From DASQWC01 sp035640475 (GTDB taxonomy: Bacteria > Actinomycetota > JAICYB01), in assembly GCA_035640475.1 (NCBI GenBank), contig DASQWC010000215.1:9571-73570 (forward strand): a stretch of 64,000 bases of DNA, in the 5' to 3' direction. Position 1 is the stretch's first letter; each line of letters opens with the position of its first letter. The notes beneath the pieces were generated by a model, which did not search any database, was not told the origin of the DNA, and worked only from the letters and a program-made list of their open reading frames with translations. The translations under genes were made by a program, and so were the position numbers. Shown here piece after piece: positions 16,673-24,681 of the stretch.

Positions 16673-17829
16673 ACGGGGTCCCTCTTCGGCAGCAGTCGCG
16701 CCATTCGCACCGCTTCCTTGCCGAACTTCCCTCGTACTTGCTCGACGGCAGCCTCGGCTTGGGCGAAGGCCGCCTTCCGCTCGAAGGTGAGTTGTTCGGT
16801 GACGCCGCCGGTCACAAATCCGGACGCCGTTACACCCAGCAGCCGCACCGAACGTCTGCCTCGCCGGAAGCGGTTGTAGGCTTCGGCGGCGGTCCGGAAG
16901 ATCGTCCACACATCGCTGGTCGGCGTCGCCAGCGTGCACGAGCGCGTGATGGTCTGGTAATCGGCGAGGCGGATCTTGACGGTGATCGTTCGCGCGCGGT
17001 GGCCGGCGTCAACGAGGCGGGACGCGACACGATCGGATAGACGCAGCAGCTCGGCTTCAATCGCCTCATCGGCGTCGATATCGCTCTCATAGGTCTCCTC
17101 CGCTCCCGTGCTCCGCGCGTCGCTTCTCGGCTCCACCGGGCTTGGGTCCTTCCCCCACGCCACGGCGGCGAGATGCGCGGCAGCCGCCGTCCCCACCTGC
17201 CGTCGCAGCACGCTCTCGGGTGTGTTCGCGAGCTCCCCGATCGTCGTGATCCTCAGCCGGCGCAATACGCCGGCGGTGACGTCGCCGACGCCCCATAAGT
17301 CCTCGATGGGGAGGGGGTGCAGGAACGCAACGGGATCATCGACGACGAGAACACCGTCGGGCTTGGCTGCGCGTGACGCGATCTTCGCGACGAGCTTTGT
17401 CTCACCGCCCCCGACCGAGCACACGAGCCCGAGCTCATGACGGACACGTGCGCGGAGCTGCTCGGCGAGGTCGTGCGTCGTACCGTACAGGCGATGCGCG
17501 CCCGAGACGTCGCAGAATGCTTCGTCGAGTGAGATCGGCTCGACGGTCGGCGTGAACTCCCCCAGGAGCGATCGAAACACCCTCGATGCCGACGTGTAGG
17601 ACTCGAAAGTCGGTGGGACGAACACGGCATCCGGACACAACCGCTTGGCGCGTGCCGACGGCATTCCGTTGCGGACGCCTCTCTCGCGCGCTTCATACGA
17701 GCACGACAGCACGACGCCGCGACGTCCGGCGCCGCCGACGATCACCGGGCGGCCCGCGAGGGCCGGATCCTTGCCGCGCTCCACCGACACGTAGAACGCG
17801 TCGAGGTCGACGTGAATGATGTCCGCCAC
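16669..17829 (-). CDS. dinB: DNA polymerase IV (Y-family translesion polymerase)
   Basis: A 386-residue Y-family polymerase. The palm opens with IIHVDLDAFYVSVE (first metal-binding Asp residues), continues with YEARERGVRNGMPSARAKRLCPDA, and has SLDEAFCDVSG (about residues 99-109) for the second carboxylate pair. The thumb region has an HhH-like IEDLWGVGDVTAGVLRRLRI. The little-finger domain follows. The C-terminus ends with RLLPKRDPV and lacks an obvious QLxLF beta-clamp motif. It copies past damaged template bases with low fidelity. Promoter or LexA box elements were not recognised upstream. Confidence 0.95.
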   Translation of the reverse strand: MADIIHVDLDAFYVSVERGKDPALAGRPVIVGGAGRRGVVLSCSYEARERGVRNGMPSARAKRLCPDAVFVPPTFESYTSASRVFRSLLGEFTPTVEPISLDEAFCDVSGAHRLYGTTHDLAEQLRARVRHELGLVCSVGGGETKLVAKIASRAAKPDGVLVVDDPVAFLHPLPIEDLWGVGDVTAGVLRRLRITTIGELANTPESVLRRQVGTAAAAHLAAVAWGKDPSPVEPRSDARSTGAEETYESDIDADEAIEAELLRLSDRVASRLVDAGHRARTITVKIRLADYQTITRSCTLATPTSDVWTIFRTAAEAYNRFRRGRRSVRLLGVTASGFVTGGVTEQLTFERKAAFAQAEAAVEQVRGKFGKEAVRMARLLPKRDPV

Positions 17830-17849
17830 GCCGAAAGCCTAGGCAGCCG

Positions 17850-18230
17850 CTACGACGCGGCTTCGAGATTGAACACGATGCCGTCGGGGAGCCGGGCAAG
17901 CGCGTCCGCGTTGCGCTCGATCGCACCGACGACGTTCACGGGGACGACCGCGCGCGGTTCGTTGCCGCGGGAGGCCGGCGTGGGCCCGAAAAAGATCGCA
18001 ATCGCCTGCCCTTCGACCCAGTAGCCGATCTCACCGACCTCCATGACGTCGCGAGCGTCGTCCTCTCGCTCGGCCATCATCGACGGGACCGTGAAGTAGA
18101 ACTCGTCGCCCCATCGCGCCGCTCGTCCCGCCACGGGAAGTTGCATCCACAGCATGTCTGCGGTCGGCGTGTCGCGAAGCCGAGCGAGAAGCTCGACATC
18201 GCCGGCGCGGATGCGCAGGCGCTTCGTCAC
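17850..18230 (-). CDS. Cyclophilin-like fold protein (TM1367/DUF3830-like)
   Basis: A 126-residue protein resembling the small cyclophilin-like family typified by Thermotoga TM1367. The family segment GEIGYWVEGQAIAIFFGPTP (about residues 68-87) is followed by EPRAVVPVNVVG. The N-terminus (TKRLRIRAGDVELLARLRD) and AARWGDEFYFTVP also fit. The GTG at 18230 overlaps the stop of the upstream beta-propeller gene (GTGA), supporting translational coupling. Its biochemical role is unknown; the fold resembles cyclophilins but the proline isomerase residues are not conserved. Confidence 0.75.
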   Translation of the reverse strand: MTKRLRIRAGDVELLARLRDTPTADMLWMQLPVAGRAARWGDEFYFTVPSMMAEREDDARDVMEVGEIGYWVEGQAIAIFFGPTPASRGNEPRAVVPVNVVGAIERNADALARLPDGIVFNLEAAS

Positions 18231-19480
18231 CGCTGGACTTCGATCGGGCGCAGGACGAGTGAGGTGGCGCCGCCACCTTTCTCCTGGACCACGGCCAGGA
18301 AATCGCCCGACGGAGAGAAGGACACCGCGCACACGTTGGATCCGACCTCCGGCGACGCATCGGAGCCGTCGGCGCGCGCAATCCAGCCGTCGTCTACACC
18401 TTCGACCTTCGCGACGAACGCGATGAGGCTTCCGTCCGGCGACCACGACGCACCGTGTCCGGTGACGAGTCTGCGCCGTCCTCCGGACGCCGTCGATGCT
18501 TCGATCACGCCGTCCGCGCGCTCGACGGCAAGCAAGTCCGGACGAGAGGACCACGTGACACCGATCCCCGGTCCGGCCGCGGCAACCGAGCCGTTGACGG
18601 CGTTGAGGATGCGGACAGTCGGGGGGCCGGGCCCTCCTCGCGTGTTCGGATCGTTCTGCGAGATATAGGCGAGCCGATCGCCTTGCGGCGCCCACGACAG
18701 GCTCGACAGCAAGCCTCTCGCTTCGCGGACGGCGGTGACGGCGTCCTCGCCGTCGGGCCCCGCAAGACGTATCTCCTTGCGGTCCGCCGTCAGAATCGCG
18801 AGCTTGTCGCCGACCGGCGACCACGCGAGCTCCGATGCCTCGATGTTGAAGCGAATCGTCACGCCGTTGGAAGGATCGACGACCGTTGTGCCGACGGCCA
18901 GCCTTCCGTCGGGCAGGAAGAGCGGCGGTCGGCAATCGGCGCCGCGCGCGATCTCCTTCGGCTGACCGACGGCGATCGCCTGAGGTACGACGCCGGCGAA
19001 CGAGCGCGGCCGAGGTTTCGGTCCGACTTTGAACAACGTGATCCGATAGTTGCCGCGGACGAGAAAGTCGCCGTTCCCGTCCGGTCCGGCGCGGAGCACA
19101 TACGTCGCCGGAACGATCTCGTCCGCGTTCGGGAAGGCCTGCGGGATCGGGTTCGACCTGATGCGATTCGGCGCTTGACCCTCGCCGAGCCCAACGCAGT
19201 CGTTGATGGGACCCGTCGCGTCCGGGCACAGATAGACACGCACGCGCTGCCCCCGCTCGTATCCATGAAGCTCGAGGAACGGGCTGATTCCGACCGGACC
19301 CGACGGCGGGATGGCTTGGACCTGCTCACCGAACAGACTCGACGTGCCGCCGCGCTCGAGGAAGCGGTACGCGGCTCCGAGCGAGGCGATGATCGAGATC
19401 AGAACGAGCGCGAGCTGGGCGATCAGCCGCCCGCGGCGCCGCCAGACTCCTCCGAGCAGACGTGAAGGCTGTGGGTACAT
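18227..19480 (-). CDS. Membrane-anchored TolB-like beta-propeller protein
   Basis: A 417-residue protein with an N-terminal membrane anchor (about residues 17-38) and an external domain. Residues about 60-170 form a beta-rich module (PFLELHGYERGQRVRVYLCPDA), followed by a WD40/TolB-like propeller with repeats such as LAWSPVGDKLAIL, LSWAPQGDRLAYIS, ASWSPDGSLIAFV and VSFSPSGDFLAVV. The family role is unclear; such propellers bind proteins in the envelope. It is the first gene of a two-gene unit with the cyclophilin-like gene. Confidence 0.75.
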   Translation of the reverse strand: MYPQPSRLLGGVWRRRGRLIAQLALVLISIIASLGAAYRFLERGGTSSLFGEQVQAIPPSGPVGISPFLELHGYERGQRVRVYLCPDATGPINDCVGLGEGQAPNRIRSNPIPQAFPNADEIVPATYVLRAGPDGNGDFLVRGNYRITLFKVGPKPRPRSFAGVVPQAIAVGQPKEIARGADCRPPLFLPDGRLAVGTTVVDPSNGVTIRFNIEASELAWSPVGDKLAILTADRKEIRLAGPDGEDAVTAVREARGLLSSLSWAPQGDRLAYISQNDPNTRGGPGPPTVRILNAVNGSVAAAGPGIGVTWSSRPDLLAVERADGVIEASTASGGRRRLVTGHGASWSPDGSLIAFVAKVEGVDDGWIARADGSDASPEVGSNVCAVSFSPSGDFLAVVQEKGGGATSLVLRPIEVQR

Positions 19481-19522
19481 CAGAATCCCCGCGTGACCAT
19501 CGAGCTACAGTACAAAGGCGCC

Positions 19523-19768
19523 ATGTCCTCCACACTGAAGATTCACGGACGAGTCCGCCGCAGCGGTGATCCGGTCGAAGGCGCCTATATCACGCTCAAT
19601 CAAGGCGAGACGTTCATCGCCGAGCGCCGAACCGGTCCCGACGGCGGGTACGAGTTCCACACGACACCAGGAGATTGGGTACTCGTCTGTCGTGCAGCCG
19701 GATCCGACGCCGTCCGACGTGAGGTCTCGTCCGCCGCCGGGGAGCTCGAGACCAGCTTCGACCTGTAA
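19523..19768 (+). CDS. DUF1416 domain protein
   Basis: An 81-residue protein matching DUF1416: MSSTLKIHGRVRRSGDPVEG, then a Gly-rich turn and a final beta-strand, resembling a single carboxypeptidase-regulatory-like (transthyretin-type) beta-sandwich. In many actinobacteria DUF1416 is paired with a thiosulfate sulfurtransferase gene; no such partner is seen here. The ATG at 19523 is preferred to an in-frame start at 19493 because of an AAAGG sequence at 19514-19518 and the family N-terminus. The icd gene starts 3 bp after its stop. Confidence 0.75.
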   Translation: MSSTLKIHGRVRRSGDPVEGAYITLNQGETFIAERRTGPDGGYEFHTTPGDWVLVCRAAGSDAVRREVSSAAGELETSFDL

Positions 19769-19771
19769 CGC

Positions 19772-20926
19772 GTGACGACAGCCAAGACCGTCGTCGTCAT
19801 TCCCGGTGACGGGATCGGTCCCGAGATTTGGGCCGCCACGAGACCGGTTCTCGATGCGGCTCTCCAACACACGAGCGGGACGACCGTCGTCTGGGACGAG
19901 TGGCCGGCCGGCGAGCGCGGGCTCGAGGAGTCGGGCGACCCGCTCCCGCGCACGACGCTCGAAGCCATCGGACGCCACCGCGTCGCGCTCAAAGGACCGC
20001 TGACGACACCCGTCGGCTCGGGGTTCCGCTCGATCAACGTGGCGCTGCGACTGCACTTCGACCTGTACGCGAACATCCGTCCCGTCCGCTGGCTGCCGGG
20101 CATCGCCACACCAGTCCGGCACCCGGAGCGCATCAATGCGGTGCTGTTCCGGGAGAACACCGAGGACGTCTACTCGGGCTACGAGCTCGAGCCCGGCACA
20201 CCCGAGCTGCTCGCGCTCGCAGCGTTTTGCCGCGAACGATTCCGCTGGCCGATCCCGGCCGACGCGGGCGTCGGTCTGAAGCCGATCTCCGAGTCGGCGT
20301 CGAAGCGGCTCGTGCGCGCGGCACTGCGTTTCGCCGTCCGGGAGAAGCGGCGCTCGGTCACCCTCGTCCACAAGGGGAACATCCAGAAGTTCACCGAGGG
20401 AAGGTTCCGCGCCTGGGGCTACGAAGTCGCCGTTGAAGAGTTCGCCGACACCTCGCGCATCGAAGCCGTCGACGTCGGCCCCGACGACGGCCGCGTGATC
20501 GTCCGCGATCTGCTCGCCGACGCCTTCCTCCAGGAGATCCTCATCAACCCAGAGCGCATCGACGTCATCGCAACGACGAATCTGAACGGCGACTACATGT
20601 CCGAGGCACTGGCCGCACAGGTGGGAGGGATCGGCGTCGCTCCGGGAGGGAACGTGAACGAAGAAGCCGGCCGTGGGATCTTCGAGCCCGCGCACGGCAC
20701 GGCGCCGACACTCGCGGGACAGGACGCCGCCAATCCGATCGCCCTGATGCTGTCCGGCGCGATGCTGTTCGACTTTCTCGGGTGGCGCGATGCGGGAGAC
20801 GCGGTGCGCAGCGCCGTCCACGACGTCGTCGACTCCGGAGTGGGCACCCCCGACCTCGGACTCGCCGAACACCTCGGAACGAAAGCGTTCGGCGACCGCG
20901 TTACGGCCGCCGTCGGCTCAGCGTAG
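19772..20926 (+). CDS. icd: Isocitrate dehydrogenase (NADP-type family)
   Basis: A 384-residue beta-decarboxylating dehydrogenase. Residue patterns fit isocitrate rather than 3-isopropylmalate dehydrogenase: the phosphate/substrate loop FRSINVALR carries the Ser, Asn and Arg found in E. coli Icd, followed by YANIRPVRW, LFRENTEDVYSG, LVHKGNIQKFTEG and NLNGDYMSEALAAQVGG. It should convert isocitrate to 2-oxoglutarate and CO2 in the TCA cycle. It is about 30 residues shorter than E. coli Icd. The adjacent leuC and leuD genes face it, so their closeness is not proof of a leucine role. Cofactor choice is not certain. Confidence 0.85.
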   Translation: MTTAKTVVVIPGDGIGPEIWAATRPVLDAALQHTSGTTVVWDEWPAGERGLEESGDPLPRTTLEAIGRHRVALKGPLTTPVGSGFRSINVALRLHFDLYANIRPVRWLPGIATPVRHPERINAVLFRENTEDVYSGYELEPGTPELLALAAFCRERFRWPIPADAGVGLKPISESASKRLVRAALRFAVREKRRSVTLVHKGNIQKFTEGRFRAWGYEVAVEEFADTSRIEAVDVGPDDGRVIVRDLLADAFLQEILINPERIDVIATTNLNGDYMSEALAAQVGGIGVAPGGNVNEEAGRGIFEPAHGTAPTLAGQDAANPIALMLSGAMLFDFLGWRDAGDAVRSAVHDVVDSGVGTPDLGLAEHLGTKAFGDRVTAAVGSA

Positions 20927-21481
20927 CTTCAGCGTCTCGGGCGACGGACCCGCGCGCGTCTGCTCGTAGGCATCGATGGCCGCCTCCGATGCGAGCGTGA
21001 TCGCGATGTCGTCGAGGCCGTTGAGCAAGCGATGCTTGATGTCGGGGTCGATATCGAAGTGGACGACGCGGCCGCCGAACGAGACGAGCTGCGCTTGGAG
21101 GTCGATATGGCATCCTTCGGCATTCATCAGGACTCTCACGTCTTCCTCGGGCAGCGAGATCGGGAGCAGCCCGTTCTTCGTCGCGTTGTTGTAGAAGATG
21201 TCGGCGAACGAAGGAGCAACGACCGCCTTGTAGCCGGCTTGCTGGATTGCCCACACCGCGTGCTCACGTGACGAGCCGCAGCCGAAGTTCCGCCCGGCGA
21301 CGAGAACCTCGCCCTTCCCGAGCGTGATCTCGCCGTCGCGCACCCAGTCGTAGAACAGAAATTCGCCGAAGCCCGTGCGCTCGATGCGCTTCAAGAACTG
21401 CTTGGGAATGATCTGGTCGGTGTCGACGTCGGCCCGGTCGAGCGGCGCGACCTTCCCTTCTATGGTTCGGATCGCTTGCAT
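20918..21481 (-). CDS. leuD: 3-isopropylmalate dehydratase small subunit
   Basis: A 187-residue swivel-domain subunit of isopropylmalate isomerase. Family motifs are DRADVDTDQIIPKQFLKRI (about residues 16-34), GRNFGCGSSREHAVWAIQQA (about 62-81) and GLLPISLPEE. It pairs with LeuC to isomerise 2-isopropylmalate to 3-isopropylmalate in leucine synthesis. The ATG at 21481 gives the normal length; upstream in-frame sequence is the dispersed repeat. It is separated from leuC by 112 bp that contain repeat copy B, an unusual gap for a leuCD pair. It converges with icd with a 9-bp overlap. Confidence 0.95.
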   Translation of the reverse strand: MQAIRTIEGKVAPLDRADVDTDQIIPKQFLKRIERTGFGEFLFYDWVRDGEITLGKGEVLVAGRNFGCGSSREHAVWAIQQAGYKAVVAPSFADIFYNNATKNGLLPISLPEEDVRVLMNAEGCHIDLQAQLVSFGGRVVHFDIDPDIKHRLLNGLDDIAITLASEAAIDAYEQTRAGPSPETLKLR

Positions 21482-21503
21482 GTTGCGTACTCTTTTCGGC
21501 TCG

Positions 21504-21581
21504 TGCGCGCTCCCGCGCGCTCCCAGTTGATCGGGGGCGCTCACGCGGTCTTCGGCCGCTGCGCCCCCCGAACCCCCCGCG
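21504..21581 (+). repeat. Dispersed GC-rich stem-loop repeat, copy B
   Basis: A 78-bp copy with the same ends as copies A and C and the same outer stem (GGGGGCGC with GCGCCCCC). The inner hairpin is different (GCGGTC-TTCG-GCCGC). It lies between leuC and leuD inside one minus-strand operon, where its folded RNA could affect the leuC-to-leuD expression ratio. The 3' flank CAGCTGCGT is shared with copy C (CAGTTGCGT). Confidence 0.8.
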
Positions 21582-21593
21582 AAGGCAGCTGCG

Positions 21594-22958
21594 TCATTCC
21601 CACTCGCGTATGTCGACAAAGTGCCCCTCGATCGCCGCTGCTGCGGCCATCTCCGGGCTGCACAGGTGCGTTCGCCCACCGCGTCCCTGCCGGCCCTCGA
21701 AGTTCCTGTTCGACGTAGACGCACACCGTTCCTGCGGCTGCAAGATGTCCGGGTTCATGCCGAGGCACATCGAGCAGCCCGATTCGCGCCACTCGAATCC
21801 TGCCGCCGTGAACACCTCGTTGAGGCCCTCGGCCTCCGCCTCCGCCTTCACCTGCTGGGAGCCGGGAACGACCATCGCGCGCACCGTCGACGCGACCTTC
21901 CTGCCCGCGACCACCTTCGCGGCCGCACGCAGGTCTTCGATGCGCGAGTTCGTGCACGAACCGATGAACACGCGATCCAACGAAATGTCCGTCATGGCCG
22001 TCCCGGGCTTCACACCCATGTAGATCAGCGCACGCTCGGCCGTCTCGCCGTCGGGCTGCGGCACGGAGCCCGTGACTTCGACGACCTGGCCCGGCGTCGT
22101 GCCCCACGTCACCATCGGCGCGAGACTCGACGCGTCGATCGTTTCCTCGCGGTCGAACGTTGCCCCCTCCTCGGTCGGCAGCTCGCGCCAGCGCGCCACC
22201 GCGTCACTCCATTCCTTCGGCACGGCGGGACGTCCCTCCAGGTATGAGAATGTCGTGTCGTCGGGCGCGATCATGCCGGCACGGCCGCCGCCCTCAATCG
22301 TCATGTTGCAGATCGTCATGCGGCCTTCCATCGACAGCGACTCGATGGCCGGTCCGGCATATTCGACGACGTGCCCGACGCACCCATCGGTGCCGAGCCG
22401 TCCGATCGTGGCGAGGATGAGGTCCTTGGGTGTGACGCCGAAGCCGAGGACGCCCGAGTAATTGATGCGGAGCTGACGCGGCCGCTTCTGTACCAGGCAC
22501 TGCGTCGCAAGCACGTGCTCCACTTCCGACGTTCCGATGCCGAAGGCCAGTGCACCGAACGCTCCGTGCGTCGCCGTGTGGCTGTCGCCGCAGACGATCG
22601 TCATGCCCGGCTGGGTGAACCCGAGCTCGGGTCCGATGACGTGGACGATGCCGCGCTTGTCCGAACCGACCGAATACACCGGGATGCCGAACTCCTCACA
22701 GTTGCGCTCGAGCGCCTCGACCTGCTGTCGGGAAAGCTGATCGGAGATCTGCTGCGCGACGGGAATCCATTCCGTCGGCACGTTGTGGTCGGCCGTCGCG
22801 ACGGTTCGGTCCGGCCTGCGCACGCGACGACCGGTTATTCGCAGACCGTCGAACGCCTGCGGAGAAGTGACTTCGTGCACGAGGTGCAGGTCGATGTAGA
22901 TGAGACCGTCGGAGACCTCGTGCGTCTCCCAGATCTTGTCGAACAACGTCTTCGGCAT
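21594..22958 (-). CDS. leuC: 3-isopropylmalate dehydratase large subunit
   Basis: A 454-residue aconitase-family subunit with a [4Fe-4S] cluster. It begins MPKTLFDKIWETHEV, has VCGDSHTATHGAFGALAFGIG (about residues 122-142) and the cluster Cys residues in FIGSCTNSRIEDLRAAA and SGCSMCLGMNPD. The TGATG overlap (1 bp) with the upstream regulator gene and the shared strand place it in a regulator-leuC-leuD operon. It catalyses the second step of leucine synthesis with LeuD. Confidence 0.96.
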   Translation of the reverse strand: MPKTLFDKIWETHEVSDGLIYIDLHLVHEVTSPQAFDGLRITGRRVRRPDRTVATADHNVPTEWIPVAQQISDQLSRQQVEALERNCEEFGIPVYSVGSDKRGIVHVIGPELGFTQPGMTIVCGDSHTATHGAFGALAFGIGTSEVEHVLATQCLVQKRPRQLRINYSGVLGFGVTPKDLILATIGRLGTDGCVGHVVEYAGPAIESLSMEGRMTICNMTIEGGGRAGMIAPDDTTFSYLEGRPAVPKEWSDAVARWRELPTEEGATFDREETIDASSLAPMVTWGTTPGQVVEVTGSVPQPDGETAERALIYMGVKPGTAMTDISLDRVFIGSCTNSRIEDLRAAAKVVAGRKVASTVRAMVVPGSQQVKAEAEAEGLNEVFTAAGFEWRESGCSMCLGMNPDILQPQERCASTSNRNFEGRQGRGGRTHLCSPEMAAAAAIEGHFVDIREWE

Positions 22959-23536
22959 CAGGCCCTCCGCAACCCGGACGTGACGACGGCGAGAAAGACC
23001 GCCGAGCGCTTGCCGGCGTTCTCGAAATGATGCGCGAGATCGGCGTCGAACGTCACCGCGTCGCCCTCCTCCAGCACGAACCGATCCTCGCCGCATACGA
23101 GCGCGACGGTTCCGGTTTGCACGACGACCGTTTCCCGGCTTCCGGGCTCGTGCAGGGGCGGATCACCCGGACCGCCGGTCACAGCGCTCGGACGAAGCGT
23201 GTGCAGCGTGACGGAATGCGGCTGCCCGGGAAGCGGCGGCGTGAGCTCCTCGAAGCGGTGGCCGTCCCGGTGCACATCGCGTCGCTCCGCGCGTCGGACG
23301 AGCACGACGTGCGGCTCTTCGTCCAGCCGCAGCAGCCGCGAGAGCGTGAGATCGAGCCCGCCGGCGATCTTCGTCGCTACGGCGAGGGTAGGGCTCGTCT
23401 CGCCGCGCTCGACCTGCGACAGCATCGGCGCACTGACGCCGGCCGTGCGCGCGAGCTCGCGCAGTGAGAGGCCTTTGGCCTCGCGCAGGCGCCGGACGCG
23501 CTCACCGAGCACGCTCGTCGTCTCGACAACGGTCAT
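22958..23536 (-). CDS. XRE-family regulator with C-terminal cupin domain
   Basis: A 192-residue regulator. Residues about 8-65 form a Cro/C1-type helix-turn-helix (LREAKGLSLRELARTAGVSA, then MLSQVERGETSPTLAVATKIA). Residues about 110-190 form a cupin barrel (PPLHEPGSRETVVVQTGTVA and EGDAVTFDADLAHHFEN) that probably binds a small ligand. It is the first gene of the operon with leuC and leuD, overlapping leuC by 1 bp. A perfect inverted repeat 6 bp ahead of its ATG suggests autoregulation and control of the leucine genes. The ligand is unknown; a leucine-pathway intermediate is a guess. Confidence 0.85.
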   Translation of the reverse strand: MTVVETTSVLGERVRRLREAKGLSLRELARTAGVSAPMLSQVERGETSPTLAVATKIAGGLDLTLSRLLRLDEEPHVVLVRRAERRDVHRDGHRFEELTPPLPGQPHSVTLHTLRPSAVTGGPGDPPLHEPGSRETVVVQTGTVALVCGEDRFVLEEGDAVTFDADLAHHFENAGKRSAVFLAVVTSGLRRA

Positions 23537-23541
23537 CGTCT

Positions 23542-23561
23542 GCGTATGCTATCACATACGC
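23542..23561 (-). promoter_or_regulatory. Palindromic operator candidate in front of XRE-leuC-leuD
   Basis: GCGTATG-CTATCA-CATACGC is a perfect inverted repeat with 7-bp arms and a 6-bp spacer, ending 6 bp ahead of the regulator ATG. Its position over the presumed start of transcription is that of an autorepressor site. The region is A/T-richer than its surroundings. It also lies upstream of the divergent gene at 23606. Confidence 0.6.
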
Positions 23562-23605
23562 TCGTTCGTCATCATTGGCAGCCCCCCGGGTGTACGGTCG
23601 TCGGC

Positions 23606-24616
23606 GTGGCCCTTCGGCTCGTGGCAGCGACCGGCGACTCGGTGGCCGTCGTAGACGGCGTGCCGGACCGTCCCAATGTGTCGATCGGCCTCGAGGGATC
23701 GGGCGCGCAATGCGTCGCCGTCGATTCGAACGATCCCGCCCGCATCGTGGCCGGAACGTTGGACCGCGGCATCTTTCTCAGCCGCGACGCCGGCCGGAGC
23801 TGGGACGACGTGACCGGTTCGATCCCCAACAAGCGCGTGCTGTCGGCCGCGTTCTCACCGTGCGACCAAAGCAACGGCCGATCGGTCATCTACGCGGGAA
23901 CCGAGCCGTCCAGCGTCTACCGATCGCGGGACGACGGCGAGTCATGGGAGGACCTCGAGACGCTGCGTGAGCTACCGAGCGCCCCGACGTGGTCGTTTCC
24001 GCCGCGTCCGTGGACCCATCACGTGCGCTGGATTGCGCCGCATCACACGAACGCCCAGATCCTCTTCGTCGGCATCGAGCTCGGCGGCGTCCTGCGCACG
24101 CTCGACGGCGGCGCAACGTGGGACGACAGGCATCCGGAAGCGGTCATCGATCCGCACGTGCTCCGGACCCATCCGGTCGCAACCGACCGCGTGTACGCGG
24201 TCGGCGGCGACGGCATCTCGTTCTCCGTCGACACGGGTCACGGATGGCAGCGTGACGTCGACGGCATGGATCGGTTCTACAGCTGGGGACTTGCCGTGGA
24301 CCCCGAGGACCCGGAGCTCTGGTACGCGTCCGCGTCGACCGGGCCGATGCAAGCGCACGGCGACGGCGACGCGCAAGCGCGCCTGTACCGGCGGACCGCC
24401 CGCGCGTCGTGGCAGCCGCTCGATCTCGACGGCCTGGGCGGCGTGAGCTCGGCGCTGACGCGCATGCCCTACGCGCTCGCCGCGCCCGAGCATTCGACAC
24501 TCGTCGTCGGGCTGCGCGACGGCGTCGTGCTTCTCACCCGTGACGCGGGTGAGACGTGGCACACGCCGAATGTCCGGTTACCGGGCATCCTCGCGCTTGC
24601 CGTCGCGTCTGTGTAG
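23606..24616 (+). CDS. BNR/sortilin-type beta-propeller protein
   Basis: A 336-residue soluble propeller with Asp-box repeats: GIFLSRDAGRSWDDV, SVYRSRDDGESWEDL, GVLRTLDGGATWDDR, GISFSVDTGHGWQRD and GVVLLTRDAGETWHT. This is the glycosyl-hydrolase/sortilin-like BNR fold, found in plant HCF136/YCF48-type and VPS10-type proteins. No signal peptide is present when the GTG at 23606 is used, so it is probably cytoplasmic. The frame is open to 23546, but that start lies in the operator. Function is unknown. Confidence 0.75.
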   Translation: MALRLVAATGDSVAVVDGVPDRPNVSIGLEGSGAQCVAVDSNDPARIVAGTLDRGIFLSRDAGRSWDDVTGSIPNKRVLSAAFSPCDQSNGRSVIYAGTEPSSVYRSRDDGESWEDLETLRELPSAPTWSFPPRPWTHHVRWIAPHHTNAQILFVGIELGGVLRTLDGGATWDDRHPEAVIDPHVLRTHPVATDRVYAVGGDGISFSVDTGHGWQRDVDGMDRFYSWGLAVDPEDPELWYASASTGPMQAHGDGDAQARLYRRTARASWQPLDLDGLGGVSSALTRMPYALAAPEHSTLVVGLRDGVVLLTRDAGETWHTPNVRLPGILALAVASV

Positions 24617-24681
24617 CGCGACCTGCTTCGCGAGTGACCCGTCTATCCTGGGTATAGCGTCTGAGAAGTGTCCGAGAACCG

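Noticed and set aside
19772..20926. Assignment of this dehydrogenase as leuB because leuC and leuD adjoin
   Set aside because: Substrate residues (FRSINVALR and HKGNIQKFTEG) follow isocitrate dehydrogenase, and it is on the opposite strand to leuCD.
24650..24655. GGGTAT as a SigF-type promoter before the metallophosphoesterase
   Set aside because: No GTTT lies 15-17 bases upstream.
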